Source: Oscillospiraceae bacterium
Lineage (GTDB): Bacteria; Bacillota; Clostridia; Oscillospirales; Ruminococcaceae
Assembly (NCBI GenBank): GCA_022793675.1
Contig: JAAWDH010000016.1
Location: 174,608-238,607 of the forward strand
DNA length: 64,000 bases
Reading direction: 5' to 3'
Positions 1 through 11,321 of this stretch are shown one piece after another. The translations under genes and the position numbers were made by a program. Every line of letters starts with the position of its first letter. The first letter of the stretch is position 1. A model generated the notes under the pieces. The model saw only the letters and a program-made list of their open reading frames with translations, had not been told where the DNA came from and made no database searches.

Positions 1-1261
<1,261 letters not shown>

Positions 1262-1291
1262 CTATAGGATGAGGCAGTTTGCCAGGGGCTA

Positions 1292-2137
1292 TTATTTCGT
1301 AGCGTTGGCCCCCGAGACAATTTCGGTCAATTCCTGGGTAATGGCCGACTGCCGGGCACGGTTGTAGCTCAGCGACAGCGCGCCGATCATATCCGAGGCG
1401 TTGTTGGACGCCGACTCCATAGCAGTACGGCGCGCGCCCTGCTCAGAAGCATAGGATTCGACAATGCCGCCGTAAATCATCCCCGACACATACTGAGGGA
1501 TAATGCTGCGGTAAACCGCAGCCGGAGACGGCTCGTAGAGCATCGGCTCGCCGCGGCGGGGAGTATCGTCCTGATGCATGGCCAGGGGCAGCACCTGCAA
1601 AAGGGTGGCTTCCTGGGTCAGGGGCGTGACAAACTGGGTAAAAGCAAGATAGACGTTGCCAATCTCGCCTTTTTTATAAAGGGAAAGGATCCGGCTGGCC
1701 ATCTCCATGGTCAGAGCAGGCTTCAGCTGCTCTGCTGCGCCGGAATAACGCCCTTCCACCTTCCAGGGCCGGTGGTCGTAGTGCTCGACGCTTTTTTTGC
1801 CGATGGCAATAATTCTTGTGGCAGGGTCCGCAATCTGCGGATCCACTAGCTTAAAAATATTGGCGTTGTAGCCGCCGGCCAATCCCCGGTCGCCGGCAAT
1901 CACGATATAAAGCGGGGGCTTGCCGCTGCGGTCACGGGTGTAGAAGCTTTCTTCGTCGTGGGCCGCAAGATCGGTGATTGTCTCATAGAGGATGTTGAAG
2001 AAGGGGCGGGCGGATTCGGCCCGTTCCTTGGCCCTTCTTAACTTGGAGGAGGCAACCAGCTCCATGGCCTTGGTGATCTGCATGGTGCTTTCGACCGATT
2101 TTATCCGGTGCTTAATATCCTTCATGGACGCACCCAT
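1292..2137 (-). CDS. atpG: ATP synthase F1 gamma subunit
   Basis: Central rotor stalk of F1, coupling c-ring rotation to catalysis in the alpha3beta3 head. The protein is 281 aa, normal for the family. The N-terminal helix MKDIKHRIKSVESTMQITKAM and a C-terminal helix rich in N, S and A (DMIGALSLSYNRARQSAIT) are typical of gamma. Two ATGs lie close together. The upstream one (2143) is only one base from the AAGGAGG ribosome binding site, so the one at 2137, with normal spacing, is chosen. It lies between atpA and atpD in the standard operon order. Confidence 0.96.
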   Translation of the reverse strand: MGASMKDIKHRIKSVESTMQITKAMELVASSKLRRAKERAESARPFFNILYETITDLAAHDEESFYTRDRSGKPPLYIVIAGDRGLAGGYNANIFKLVDPQIADPATRIIAIGKKSVEHYDHRPWKVEGRYSGAAEQLKPALTMEMASRILSLYKKGEIGNVYLAFTQFVTPLTQEATLLQVLPLAMHQDDTPRRGEPMLYEPSPAAVYRSIIPQYVSGMIYGGIVESYASEQGARRTAMESASNNASDMIGALSLSYNRARQSAITQELTEIVSGANATK

Positions 2138-2233
2138 GAGCATTCCTCCTTGACATTATTCAGGTAAGCGGCAAGGGCTTGGGAGGCGGCGGCTGCCGGC
2201 CCCCTGCCCCGCCTTTCAGACGCTGACTGGGGC

Positions 2234-3802
<1,569 letters not shown>

Positions 3803-3826
3803 TTATAAAGCGCCGGTGGGCGGGGG

Positions 3827-4369
3827 TTAGACCACCACGCCCTGCAGCCTGCGGCGCAGGCTGGAAAGCCGCTCCTTCACCGAGCCGTCGACTTCTGCGC
3901 CCTCATAGCGCAGCAGGATGCCGCCTAAGAGGGATTTGTCCACGGTGTTCTCGAGCTGGATGCGCTTGCCGGTTGCCGCGGCGAGCTTTTCGCAGAGTTT
4001 TTGCTGCTGTGCGATGGAAAGCGGCACAGCCGAAACAGCCGTCACCAGCAAAATCCCCGCTTCTTTGCGGCAAAGGTCATAAAAAATCCCGGCAATCTTT
4101 GAAAACAGCGGGGTGCGGCCCTTATCGCTGAGGATCCGCATAAAATTGTACACCATCGGTGAGAGCCGCGCCTCCAGCGTGCTTTTAAGGATCTCCTGCT
4201 TTTCCAACGGCGTCAGCGCCGGGGATGCAAGCATCGCCAAGAACTGGGGAGCCTCCTCAAAGGCAGTGCAAAGCCCGCGGACCTCTTCCTGTACCTCGTT
4301 TAGCCGCCCTGCCTCTGCAGCCGCGTCAAACAAAGCTTTTGCGTAGACCGCCTGGGCTAGCTCTGCCAC
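3827..4369 (-). CDS. atpH: ATP synthase F1 delta subunit
   Basis: Peripheral-stalk subunit joining subunit b to the top of F1 (OSCP family), 180 aa. The N-terminus (MAELAQAVYAKALFDAA) matches the family's first helix, and the C-terminal GGILLRYEGAEVDGSVKERL block is typical (usually GGxxxxxGdxxxDgSvr.rL). Translation appears to start at a GTG inside the end of atpF. The two genes overlap by 13 bases, so translational coupling is likely. Confidence 0.93.
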   Translation of the reverse strand: MAELAQAVYAKALFDAAAEAGRLNEVQEEVRGLCTAFEEAPQFLAMLASPALTPLEKQEILKSTLEARLSPMVYNFMRILSDKGRTPLFSKIAGIFYDLCRKEAGILLVTAVSAVPLSIAQQQKLCEKLAAATGKRIQLENTVDKSLLGGILLRYEGAEVDGSVKERLSSLRRRLQGVVV

Positions 4370-4869
4370 TGGTCATCACCTACGCTCTCAATGAACTCAT
4401 CGATCAGCTTCCGATGGCTTTCGTCATCCATATCCTTTTCCAGCACCGAGCCTGCCGCCATCAAAGCGATATCGGCGATCTCGTTCTTGATTTCGTTGAC
4501 GGCTTTCTTGCGCTCAGCCGCAATCTGTTCGTCAGCGCGGGTAATCATGCCGGAAGCGGTCGTTTTAGCTTCGTCGATGATAGACTCAGAACGCAGCTGT
4601 GCCCGGCGGGTTGCGCTGCGGACGATCTCATCAGCATCCTTTTTGGCCGCAGCGATCTTCTCCTCGTACTCGTCGCGCATCGCTTCCGCCTTTTCCTCGG
4701 CTTCGGCCGCGCGGGAATAGGTGTCCTCTACTTCCTTGCGGCGTTCCTCAAACATCTTCTTGACCGGCTGGTACAAAAAGCGCTTGAGGATGAAGAAGTT
4801 CAGCAAAAGGTTGATGAGGGTAAAGAGCAGCTGCCATCCGCTTACTGCAAAAATCGGTTCAGTTGGCAT
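4357..4869 (-). CDS. atpF: ATP synthase F0 subunit b
   Basis: Membrane-anchored peripheral stalk, 170 aa. One N-terminal transmembrane helix (about residues 10-29, WQLLFTLINLLLNFFILKRF) is followed by a long charged coiled coil rich in A, E, K and R. This is the classic layout of subunit b. The upstream AGGGAGGAACAAAGG gives a good ribosome binding site. It sits between atpE and atpH and overlaps atpH by 13 bases. Confidence 0.95.
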   Translation of the reverse strand: MPTEPIFAVSGWQLLFTLINLLLNFFILKRFLYQPVKKMFEERRKEVEDTYSRAAEAEEKAEAMRDEYEEKIAAAKKDADEIVRSATRRAQLRSESIIDEAKTTASGMITRADEQIAAERKKAVNEIKNEIADIALMAAGSVLEKDMDDESHRKLIDEFIESVGDDQWQS

Positions 4870-4923
4870 TCCTTTGTTCCTCCCTGCGGGAAAAATCCCA
4901 AATCGTTATTCCCCTTGCACCGA

Positions 4924-5193
<270 letters not shown>

Positions 5194-5222
5194 TTATAAT
5201 GTTGACTGAATAGGGAGCCGCG

Positions 5223-5927
5223 CTAATCCGACGCGCCCGTGTTGCTGATGTACACCATTGTCAGCATACAGAAGATGAACGCCTGCATAAAACCGCTGAA
5301 CAGGTCCATGTACAGCGACAGTATGGCCGGCACACCCACCTGCAGGATCGGGATAGGGATCCGCAGCATCGAGCTTAACGCGCCAAAAGCCGTGTAAAGC
5401 ATCGACATGATGACGCTGCCGCCGATGACGTTGCCGAAATGACGCAGCGCCATGGAGAGCGGCGTTGAAAAGATGCCGATCAGGTTAAAGGGGAGCATGA
5501 AAGGAACGGGTTCTGCAAAGGACTTCATATACCCGCCGAAGCCGTTAGCTTTGAAGCCGTTGGCGTGAAGCAGCACCGCCGTCATCACCGCCCAGGTCGC
5601 CGTGGTATTGATGTCCTGCGTCGTCGAACGCAGGCCCACAAGGCCGATCAGGCTGCCAAACAGCGAACTGGCAAACAGCGCCATGATATAAGGGGCAAAG
5701 CTTTTATAGCCTGGGCCCATCGTGCTGTCTACCAGGTTGTCGATCATTACGACCACCTTTTCCGCCAGGATCTGCGTCTTTTTCCGGGGGATCTTCTCCA
5801 TCTTATGGGTCAATACCAGCGAGAGGATCAGCAATAGTCCAGAAACAATGAACATATTGATGATGGTCTCATTGATATGGATCCCCCCAAAGACCGGGAT
5901 GGTAAAGAATATTCTAGCTCCTTCCAA
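5223..5927 (-). CDS. atpB: ATP synthase F0 subunit a
   Basis: Stator subunit forming the two ion half-channels against the c ring, about 234 aa with five to six membrane helices. The essential arginine is in SMALRHFGNVIGG, and a conserved PFNLIG block is present. The start is uncertain. A GTG at 5939 lies inside the AAAGGAGGT ribosome binding site and so cannot use it. The in-frame TTG at 5927 gives a spacing of 10-11 and an N-terminus (MEGARIFFTIPVFGG) like other clostridial a subunits, so it is chosen here. Confidence 0.93.
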   Translation of the reverse strand: MEGARIFFTIPVFGGIHINETIINMFIVSGLLLILSLVLTHKMEKIPRKKTQILAEKVVVMIDNLVDSTMGPGYKSFAPYIMALFASSLFGSLIGLVGLRSTTQDINTTATWAVMTAVLLHANGFKANGFGGYMKSFAEPVPFMLPFNLIGIFSTPLSMALRHFGNVIGGSVIMSMLYTAFGALSSMLRIPIPILQVGVPAILSLYMDLFSGFMQAFIFCMLTMVYISNTGASD

Positions 5928-6045
5928 TTGGTATCTCACCTCCTTTATCCAAATTGTGCCAAGCTGCCGCCTGGCCGGTCTGAAAATCTAAAACAGGCGA
6001 AAGGCCGCGGGGCCCTGCCGCCGTGTTTCCAAAAACTAAGGCCGC

Positions 6046-6414
6046 CTAGCTGACCTCCTTACGGGTCAGGGCTAAGAACAAGTAACTGACTTTGGGCGCA
6101 AACAAGGGCAGCACTGTGGCAAAAGGCTCCAGCCATTGGAACCCCGCCGCCAGCACCAGCCCATAAAACAGCATCCGCCCTAAGTAGCTGCGAACATAAA
6201 AGCGTTTGCCGGAAACCTCATCCCGGCCGGGAAGGCCCATAACCGTCCATTCCAACAGCAGCGCGTTGACCACGACCGCCGCGGTACCCAATAGGAGGCC
6301 GCCCGCCGCCCGAAGGCTTAAAAAGGAAAATACCGCCCCTGCAAGCAGATAGGCCGCATCAATAGCCAGGGCGCCTAACAGCACCCGCTTATACTCCTTT
6401 GCCTGCAATTTCAA
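6046..6414 (-). CDS. atpI: ATP synthase subunit I-like membrane protein
   Basis: Small membrane protein, 122 aa, first gene of the atp operon. It has four hydrophobic stretches (about 13-30, 37-55, 78-97, 100-115) in the pattern of AtpI/UncI, which helps c-ring assembly in some bacteria. Sequence conservation of the family is low, so the call rests on length, topology and position directly before atpB. Translation appears to start at TTG 6414 after GGGGAG; no better ATG lies nearby. Confidence 0.75.
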   Translation of the reverse strand: MKLQAKEYKRVLLGALAIDAAYLLAGAVFSFLSLRAAGGLLLGTAAVVVNALLLEWTVMGLPGRDEVSGKRFYVRSYLGRMLFYGLVLAAGFQWLEPFATVLPLFAPKVSYLFLALTRKEVS

Positions 6415-6450
6415 GGCCCTACTCCCCTTTTACCAACATCCAACCCCATG

Positions 6451-6485
6451 AAAAAACGGGGGAAAGCGTCTGCCAATCCCCCGTT
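6451..6485 (-). terminator. Rho-independent terminator before the atp operon
   Basis: Read on the minus strand, the perfect 8-bp stem AACGGGGG / CCCCCGTT has a 15-base loop and is followed by a T run. It lies after the ROK gene and 36 bases before atpI. It may end the ROK transcript, or act as an attenuator if the atp operon is transcribed from upstream of it. Confidence 0.8.
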
Positions 6486-6496
6486 CTGTCTGTCAG

Positions 6497-6593
6497 ATAA
6501 GCTTATGCGTCTTCCGGGCCCGCCCGGACAAAGGCCCCCAGTGCCGGCAGAAAAATCCCGCCTGGCCGGCAGCAGCGCTTTTGATAAGCTTAT
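6497..6593. repeat. Two copies of the 10-bp palindrome ATAAGCTTAT
   Basis: ATAAGCTTAT occurs at 6497-6506 and again at 6584-6593, 87 bases apart, each preceded by G. They lie in the 273-bp gap between the ROK gene and the atp operon. They could be paired operator sites, but palindromes this short can also arise by chance. Confidence 0.4.
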
Positions 6594-6642
6594 ACCATCA
6601 ACACAGCCCTGATTGGGTTCGCCAAAGATTTCCCCATAATAA

Positions 6643-6661
6643 AATGATTACTGAAATCATT
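6643..6661. promoter_or_regulatory. Inverted repeat, possible operator
   Basis: AATGATT-ACTGA-AATCATT is a perfect 7-bp inverted repeat just after the ROK gene. On the minus strand it overlaps a possible extended -10 element (TGATACAAT), which would make it a candidate operator for the atp operon leader. The -35 is poor, so this is tentative. Confidence 0.35.
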
Positions 6662-6687
6662 GTATCACAAAAAGTTGGGTTTGCCTA

Positions 6688-7899
6688 TCATAAACCGCCT
6701 TTGTTAATAAAAAATTCACGAGTTGCCAGCGCCGCGCCAGCCAAATAGAAGTTGCCGCCAAAAATATGTCCCAGCCGAATCAGCCCGCCCTGGACCGGCT
6801 GGAACTCGCTGTTCAGCTTTCCGGCAGCTTTTTCCGCCGCAGAAGCTGCAAGGTTTTCCCCCGTGCAGAGGATCCGGTCGGCGGCATAGAAACAAGCGAG
6901 ATGGGTAAGGATCAGCTGATAGCTTTGCTGTAACGACAAAAGCGCTTCCTGGACGGCCTTATCTGCCGCATCCAGCCCTGCCTCGCAAAATTTTTCCTTA
7001 AAGCGCGCTGGGTCGTTTTCCGCTGCCAGCATCAGCGACGGGCATTCCCCGCCTGCATAGAGACGGTCGCAGAGGTTTTGGATGCCGGCAGCTGAAACAG
7101 CTGCGCAAGCCTTCCCCAGCGGCGAGCTGGGATATCGCTCCGAAAGCGCAGAAAGCGCCCCCGGCTGGGCGGCCAGGCCAGGGTAAGGCTCGCCGCCGAC
7201 CAGCAGCGCGCAAGCCGGCTCCCTGCCGCAGCAAAGCACGGCAAGGTTCGCTGCCGGCTGCCCCGGCGTTGGGAAATAATCCGTTTCGGCGGTGCCAACC
7301 CCCACCGCCGCTGGGCCAAAGGCTAAAGGCAGGCTACAAAACTCGCTAAAGGCCCGCTGCAGCGCCGTGTAGTCGGCCTGGCCGCGCTCGTCTCGGGTAA
7401 TCCCCAGCAGCGGAAAGCAGCTTTCGGCGACACAAACCCCCAGCCCCACGGCCGTGCCGACTTTTAAGTTGTTTTTATAGGCCATATCGTCGTAAAGCTC
7501 CCGCGCCATGCTCAGCAGCTGCTCCGCCGAACAACCCGCGGGGATGGGCAGCGACCGCTGCTCCACTAAGCCGCCCGTTAAGCTGCAGACCCCGATCCGC
7601 AGATGCCCATCCCCAATCACCAACCCGGCGGCCAGCCGCCAAGAGCCGTCGATGTCCAACAGCACCTTTTTCCGCCCCCGCGGAAGCTTGCCGCCGCGGG
7701 AAACGGCCTCGCCGCGTTCCCAGAGGATGCCCTGTTCCAGCATCTCGCCGGTAAGGATGGTCACCGCTGATTTGGTTACCCGCACCATCCGGGCAATATC
7801 CGCCCGCGACAGGGGGCCATTGTCCCGGATCAGCCGCAGAATATGGCTGCGGTTCACCCGCTTTAGGTCCAATTTACTGATACAGCTGGCCTCGTCCAT
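6688..7899 (-). CDS. ROK family transcriptional regulator, without the zinc motif
   Basis: 403 aa. The N-terminal winged helix (about residues 15-65, NRSHILRLIRDNGPLSRADI then KSAVTILTGEMLEQGIL) is the usual DNA-binding domain of XylR/NagC-type ROK repressors. The rest has the ROK sugar-kinase-like fold in outline (DIDGSWRLAAGLVIGDGHLRIGV). It lacks the cysteine-rich zinc signature (CxCGxxGC) and a clear kinase phosphate motif, so it is probably a pure regulator that has lost sugar-kinase features. Its ligand is unknown. No sugar-use genes lie next to it, so its target may be itself or a distant locus. Confidence 0.8.
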   Translation of the reverse strand: MDEASCISKLDLKRVNRSHILRLIRDNGPLSRADIARMVRVTKSAVTILTGEMLEQGILWERGEAVSRGGKLPRGRKKVLLDIDGSWRLAAGLVIGDGHLRIGVCSLTGGLVEQRSLPIPAGCSAEQLLSMARELYDDMAYKNNLKVGTAVGLGVCVAESCFPLLGITRDERGQADYTALQRAFSEFCSLPLAFGPAAVGVGTAETDYFPTPGQPAANLAVLCCGREPACALLVGGEPYPGLAAQPGALSALSERYPSSPLGKACAAVSAAGIQNLCDRLYAGGECPSLMLAAENDPARFKEKFCEAGLDAADKAVQEALLSLQQSYQLILTHLACFYAADRILCTGENLAASAAEKAAGKLNSEFQPVQGGLIRLGHIFGGNFYLAGAALATREFFINKGGL

Positions 7900-8029
7900 C
7901 GTCTGTCCCGCCTTTCTGAACGTATTAGGGGGATACAGGCCGCTGGCCCAGCCCAGCAGCTGGGCTGCAAGGACTTTTTATCGCCAAGGCCGCCGTACGC
8001 GCAGCCGTCCCCCGGGCCGTCCCCTGTCC

Positions 8030-8038
8030 AGTATAGCA
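8030..8038 (-). promoter_or_regulatory. Extended -10 promoter of the ROK gene
   Basis: On the minus strand TGCTATACT forms an extended -10 element about 130 bases upstream of the ROK start codon. The matching -35 is weak. The rest of the 219-bp gap up to metY shows nothing else recognisable. Confidence 0.45.
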
Positions 8039-8118
8039 GAAATCCGGCGGCAAATCATGCTTTGGAGATGAATTTATTTGACGGCTGGATGAATTCGGGC
8101 TGTAGGTTGGGTGAAGGG

Positions 8119-9393
8119 TCAGATCTGCGCCAGTGCCTGCTCCAGGTCGGCGAGGATGTCTTTGGCGTCCTCAATGCCCACCGACAGCCGGACTAGGTCG
8201 GAAGGCACGCCAGCCGCCCGCAGTTCCTCATCATTCATCTGGCGATGGGTGCTGCTTGCCGGATGGAGGACGCAGGTCTTGGCGTCGGCTACATGAGTAG
8301 CGATGGAGGCCAGCTTCAGGTTCTTCATGAAAGCTTCCGCCGCTGGACGCCCGCCCTTGACGCCAAAGGAAACGACGCCGCAGCAGCCGTCAGGCAGGTA
8401 TTTTTCAGCTAAAGCGTGGTACTTGTTGCCCTGCAGGCCGCAGTAATTGACCCAGCCCACTTTGGGATGGTTTTCTAAAAATTCTGCTACAGCCTGTCCA
8501 TTTTCACTGTGGCGGCGCATCCGCAAATGGAGGCTCTCCAGCCCCAGGTTCAGCAGATAGGCGTTCTGCGGCGACTGGATGGAGCCAAAATCGCGCATCA
8601 GCTGGGCGGTAGCCTTGGTGATATAGGCCCCGGCCAGTCCAAAGCGTTCGGTGTAAGTGATACCATGATAGCTCTCGTCAGGCGTCGTCAGGCCGGGATA
8701 CTTGTCAGCATAGGCGTTCCAGTCAAATTTGCCGCTGTCGACGATACAGCCGCCCACAGCAGCGGCGTGGCCGTCCATATACTTGGTGGTAGAATGGGTA
8801 ACGATATCCGCGCCCCATTCAAAGGGCCGGCAGAGGATCGGGGTGGCGAAGGTGTTGTCGACAATCAGCGGCACACCGTGGGCGTGGGCAGCCTTGGCGA
8901 AGCGTTCAATGTCCAGCACGGTCAGGGCCGGATTGGCGATAGTTTCGCCGAAAACAGCTTTGGTATTGGGCCGGAAAGCCGCGTCCAGCTCCTCATCGCT
9001 GCAATCGGGAGCAACAAAAGTAAACTCAATACCCATCCGCTTCATGGTTACGGCAAAGAGGTTATAGGTGCCGCCGTAAATGGTCGAGGATGAGACTACA
9101 TGGTCGCCGCAGGAACAGATGTTGAAGATGGCGTAGAAGGAGGCCGCCTGGCCGGAAGACGTCAGCATTGCGGCTGTGCCGCCTTCAAGGGCTGCAATTT
9201 TGGCGGCTACATGGTCGTTGGTAGGGTTTTGAAGCCGGGTGTAGAAATAGCCCTCCGCTTCCAGGTCAAAAAGCTTGCCCATCGCTTCGCTGGTGGCATA
9301 ACGGAAGGTCGTGCTCTGGATAATCGGGATCTGACGGGGTTCGCCGTTCCCGGGCGTATAGCCTGCGTGCAGGCAAAGGGTATCCTGGTTCAT
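8119..9393 (-). CDS. metY: O-acetylhomoserine sulfhydrylase (PLP-dependent)
   Basis: Cytoplasmic enzyme of the Cys/Met metabolism PLP family, 424 aa. It condenses O-acetyl-L-homoserine with sulfide to give homocysteine, the direct sulfhydrylation route to methionine. The PLP lysine is in VTHSTTKYMDGHA, with the cofactor aspartate in PLIVDNTFATP upstream of it. The family N-terminus (TLCLHAGYTP...QIPIIQSTTFRY) and the length fit MetY rather than cystathionine synthase (about 380 aa). It stands alone with its own promoter. Ribosome binding site AGGAGG, seven bases before the ATG. Confidence 0.94.
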   Translation of the reverse strand: MNQDTLCLHAGYTPGNGEPRQIPIIQSTTFRYATSEAMGKLFDLEAEGYFYTRLQNPTNDHVAAKIAALEGGTAAMLTSSGQAASFYAIFNICSCGDHVVSSSTIYGGTYNLFAVTMKRMGIEFTFVAPDCSDEELDAAFRPNTKAVFGETIANPALTVLDIERFAKAAHAHGVPLIVDNTFATPILCRPFEWGADIVTHSTTKYMDGHAAAVGGCIVDSGKFDWNAYADKYPGLTTPDESYHGITYTERFGLAGAYITKATAQLMRDFGSIQSPQNAYLLNLGLESLHLRMRRHSENGQAVAEFLENHPKVGWVNYCGLQGNKYHALAEKYLPDGCCGVVSFGVKGGRPAAEAFMKNLKLASIATHVADAKTCVLHPASSTHRQMNDEELRAAGVPSDLVRLSVGIEDAKDILADLEQALAQI

Positions 9394-9425
9394 GGTTTTG
9401 CCTCCTGTATCTTAAAATCGTTTTT

Positions 9426-9455
9426 ATGATACCACAAAAAACTAGAAGGTGTCAA
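9426..9455 (-). promoter_or_regulatory. Promoter of metY
   Basis: On the minus strand TTGACA (9455-9450), an 18-base spacer and TATCAT (9431-9426) form a strong sigma-A promoter about 35 bases upstream of the metY start codon. No SAM riboswitch fits in so short a leader. Confidence 0.85.
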
Positions 9456-9510
9456 GACGAGGATATGGGAAGTAGGCAGCAGCGTTTAAAGAGCCGAAGG
9501 AATACGTGGA

Positions 9511-9605
9511 GTACGGGTCGCTTTCTGAAGAAAGCTCCGCAAAGACTTTTCATCGCCAGGATGCGCGTTAACACACATCCAACCGCCTACTGCGTCGGTG
9601 AATCT
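9511..9605 (+). repeat. Dispersed repeat family, locus A (single unit)
   Basis: Unit of the intergenic family found seven times in this window. It begins with GTACGGGTC, then the hairpin GCTTTC-TGAA-GAAAGC (9520-9535), then CGCAAAGACTTTT, ATCGCCAGGATGCGCGT and CCGCCTACTGCGTCGG. It lies between the divergent promoters of metY and the DUF4870 gene and is nearly identical to locus G (49064-49149). Confidence 0.85.
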
Positions 9606-9758
9606 TGCCGCCTTGATAAAGAAGCCTTCGTTTGAATCCGTGTAACAAATCACACTAGATGCCGGAATTTCTTATGGAAAGTGTCATAATGGTAAATATT
9701 TTATGAAATCAATGCGTGATGTTTGTGAATTTTTTGCAGGGTAAATTTTTCATAACCC

Positions 9759-9787
9759 TTGCTGATCCGTTGAAAAAATGCTAAAAT
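9759..9787 (+). promoter_or_regulatory. Promoter of the DUF4870-like gene
   Basis: TTGCTG (9759-9764), a 17-base spacer and TAAAAT (9782-9787), 53 bases before the start codon at 9840. Confidence 0.7.
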
Positions 9788-9839
9788 AAAAGATATGAAG
9801 CAGCGGTTTCCGCTAAAAGACAACAAGGAGGAATTTTCC

Positions 9840-10148
9840 ATGAGCCAATCATCCAACCCCAACGCCAAGCTGTTCGCGATCCTGTCCTACCTGGGCATTT
9901 TCTGGATCGTCGGCCTGGTCGCAGCCAAAGACGACCCCTTTGTCCATTTCCATGTTAACCAAGGGCTTGTACTGTTTTTACTGAATGTCGCGCTGAGCAT
10001 CATGACGCTGATCCCTATAATTGGGTGGATTATCGCCCTGGTCGGCTACATCTTCAGCGTGGTCTGCTTTATCCTGGGCATCCTTCATGCCGCCAGGGAT
10101 GAGATGGCTCCGCTGCCCTTAATCGGCAGCATCCAGCTGATCAAATAA
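9840..10148 (+). CDS. DUF4870/Tic20-like small membrane protein
   Basis: 102 aa, three hydrophobic helices (about 10-28, 40-62, 65-86). The pattern SYLGIFWIVGLVAAKDD, then FVHFHVNQGLVLFLL, then a final GWIIALVGYIFSVVCFILGI matches the DUF4870 family, whose function is unknown. AGGAGG lies nine bases before the ATG at 9840; an upstream in-frame ATG at 9795 is not supported. The gene has its own promoter and terminator, so it is monocistronic. Confidence 0.8.
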   Translation: MSQSSNPNAKLFAILSYLGIFWIVGLVAAKDDPFVHFHVNQGLVLFLLNVALSIMTLIPIIGWIIALVGYIFSVVCFILGILHAARDEMAPLPLIGSIQLIK

Positions 10149-10167
10149 CCTTATCAATAAACAGCAA

Positions 10168-10204
10168 GCGGGTCCAGCCTTAAACGCTGGGCCCGCCTTT
10201 TATT
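10168..10204 (+). terminator. Terminator of the DUF4870-like gene
   Basis: The 11-bp stem GCGGGTCCAGC / GCTGGGCCCGC (one G-U pair) with a 7-base loop is followed by CTTTTATT, 20 bases after the stop codon. Confidence 0.9.
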
Positions 10205-10214
10205 GACAGCTTTT

Positions 10215-10385
10215 TTACATCATGCCGCAATCCTCGTAATCCTGCCACTTGGCCCGGTAGGCCCGGTCGCTGAGGAAACGGTAGACCAGATAGGTCATCC
10301 CGGTGACTAGGGTCAAAAGCCCCAGCATCAACGAAACAGCGGACATAATTTCCAGCGAAGATTCGCTGTTCTTATTCGGCTCCAT
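10215..10385 (-). CDS. Small single-pass membrane protein, unknown
   Basis: 56 aa. A hydrophilic N-terminus (MEPNKNSESSLEIM) is followed by one transmembrane segment (about 15-35, SAVSLMLGLLTLVTGMTYLVY) and a basic then acidic tail ending DYEDCGMM. I do not recognise it. It is a convincing gene: GGGAGG lies six bases before the ATG and a perfect-spacing promoter stands upstream. It converges with the DUF4870 gene. An N-out/C-in or regulatory miniprotein role is possible but not shown. Confidence 0.7.
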   Translation of the reverse strand: MEPNKNSESSLEIMSAVSLMLGLLTLVTGMTYLVYRFLSDRAYRAKWQDYEDCGMM

Positions 10386-10426
10386 GATATGCCTCCCTTT
10401 CTCCTTTAGACAATTCCTTTCTTTCC

Positions 10427-10455
10427 ATCATAACCAAAAAAAGCAGGATTGTCAA
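10427..10455 (-). promoter_or_regulatory. Promoter of the 56-aa membrane protein gene
   Basis: On the minus strand TTGACA (10455-10450), a 17-base spacer and TATGAT (10432-10427). The start codon follows at 10385. Confidence 0.85.
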
Positions 10456-10504
10456 CAGCATCGCCCGGGGTTTTGAAAAATTTCCGTAAACAGACATCTA
10501 GCGT

Positions 10505-11251
10505 TCATTCTTTTTTGGAACGGCCGCTTAGGCCAGTGTAGCCCCAGCCGTCGACGCCGCTGCGCCGAAGCGCCCCGAAAATCCGCAGCTTAAAGCCCTC
10601 GCTTTCTTGTTCCTTTTGCGCTAGGAACTCTTTGGCCTTCTGGCGGCTGGTGTAGCCGTCGGCAGGGCAGCGGCTTTTGACAATGGGCAGCCCGGCCCGT
10701 TCGGCGGCTCGCCGGACTTCCTTTTCCGGCGCAAACACCATCGGACGGATCATCCAAAGCTCCTTGCGGGAGAGATAGCTCTTTGGGGAAAAACACCCCA
10801 CCCGCCCTTCGTTAAAAAGGTTCATGATAAAGGTTTCCACTGCGTCGTCAAAATGGTGCCCTAGGGCAATCTTATTGCAGCCCAACGCTTTGGCAGCGTC
10901 ATGCAGCGCCCCCCGGCGCAGCTTGGCGCAAAGGCTGCAGGGGTTCGGTTCCTTGCGAACATCGAAAACAATTTGGCCGATGTCGGTGCGCTGCAGCGTA
11001 TAGGGCACTTCCAGTTCATTACAAAGGGCCTCTATGGCGCTGTAGTCGGTTTCCACGCCGCTAAAGCGGGGGTCGAGCGTCACTGCCTCCAGCTCATAGC
11101 TAATACCAACAAACCGCCGCAGCCGGGCAAGCCCCGTTAAAAGCACCACCGAGTCCTTCCCGCCTGAAACCCCGACGGCAATCCGGTCGCCGTCCTCAAT
11201 CAGGCCAAATTCTTGGATGGCTTTGCGCATAAGCCCCAGCATCCGCTGCAA
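10505..11251 (-). CDS. ttcA: tRNA 2-thiocytidine biosynthesis protein TtcA-like
   Basis: PP-loop ATPase of about 248 aa that adds sulfur to a tRNA base (C32 in the TtcA branch). The PP-loop SGGKDS is in the N-terminal third. CSLCAKLRRG supplies the CxxC pair, and SRCPADG may supply the third cysteine of the 4Fe-4S site. A GTG at 11260 overlaps AAAGGAG, so the in-frame TTG at 11251, eight bases after it, is the better start. TtcA and the archaeal/thermophile TtuA branch are close, so the exact base modified is uncertain. Confidence 0.85.
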   Translation of the reverse strand: MQRMLGLMRKAIQEFGLIEDGDRIAVGVSGGKDSVVLLTGLARLRRFVGISYELEAVTLDPRFSGVETDYSAIEALCNELEVPYTLQRTDIGQIVFDVRKEPNPCSLCAKLRRGALHDAAKALGCNKIALGHHFDDAVETFIMNLFNEGRVGCFSPKSYLSRKELWMIRPMVFAPEKEVRRAAERAGLPIVKSRCPADGYTSRQKAKEFLAQKEQESEGFKLRIFGALRRSGVDGWGYTGLSGRSKKE

Positions 11252-11321
11252 AAGCGCCACTCCTTTCTGAGAAAAGATTCAGCGGCCGGACCGGCCGCTG
11301 ATAGGTCTGCAAACATTATAC

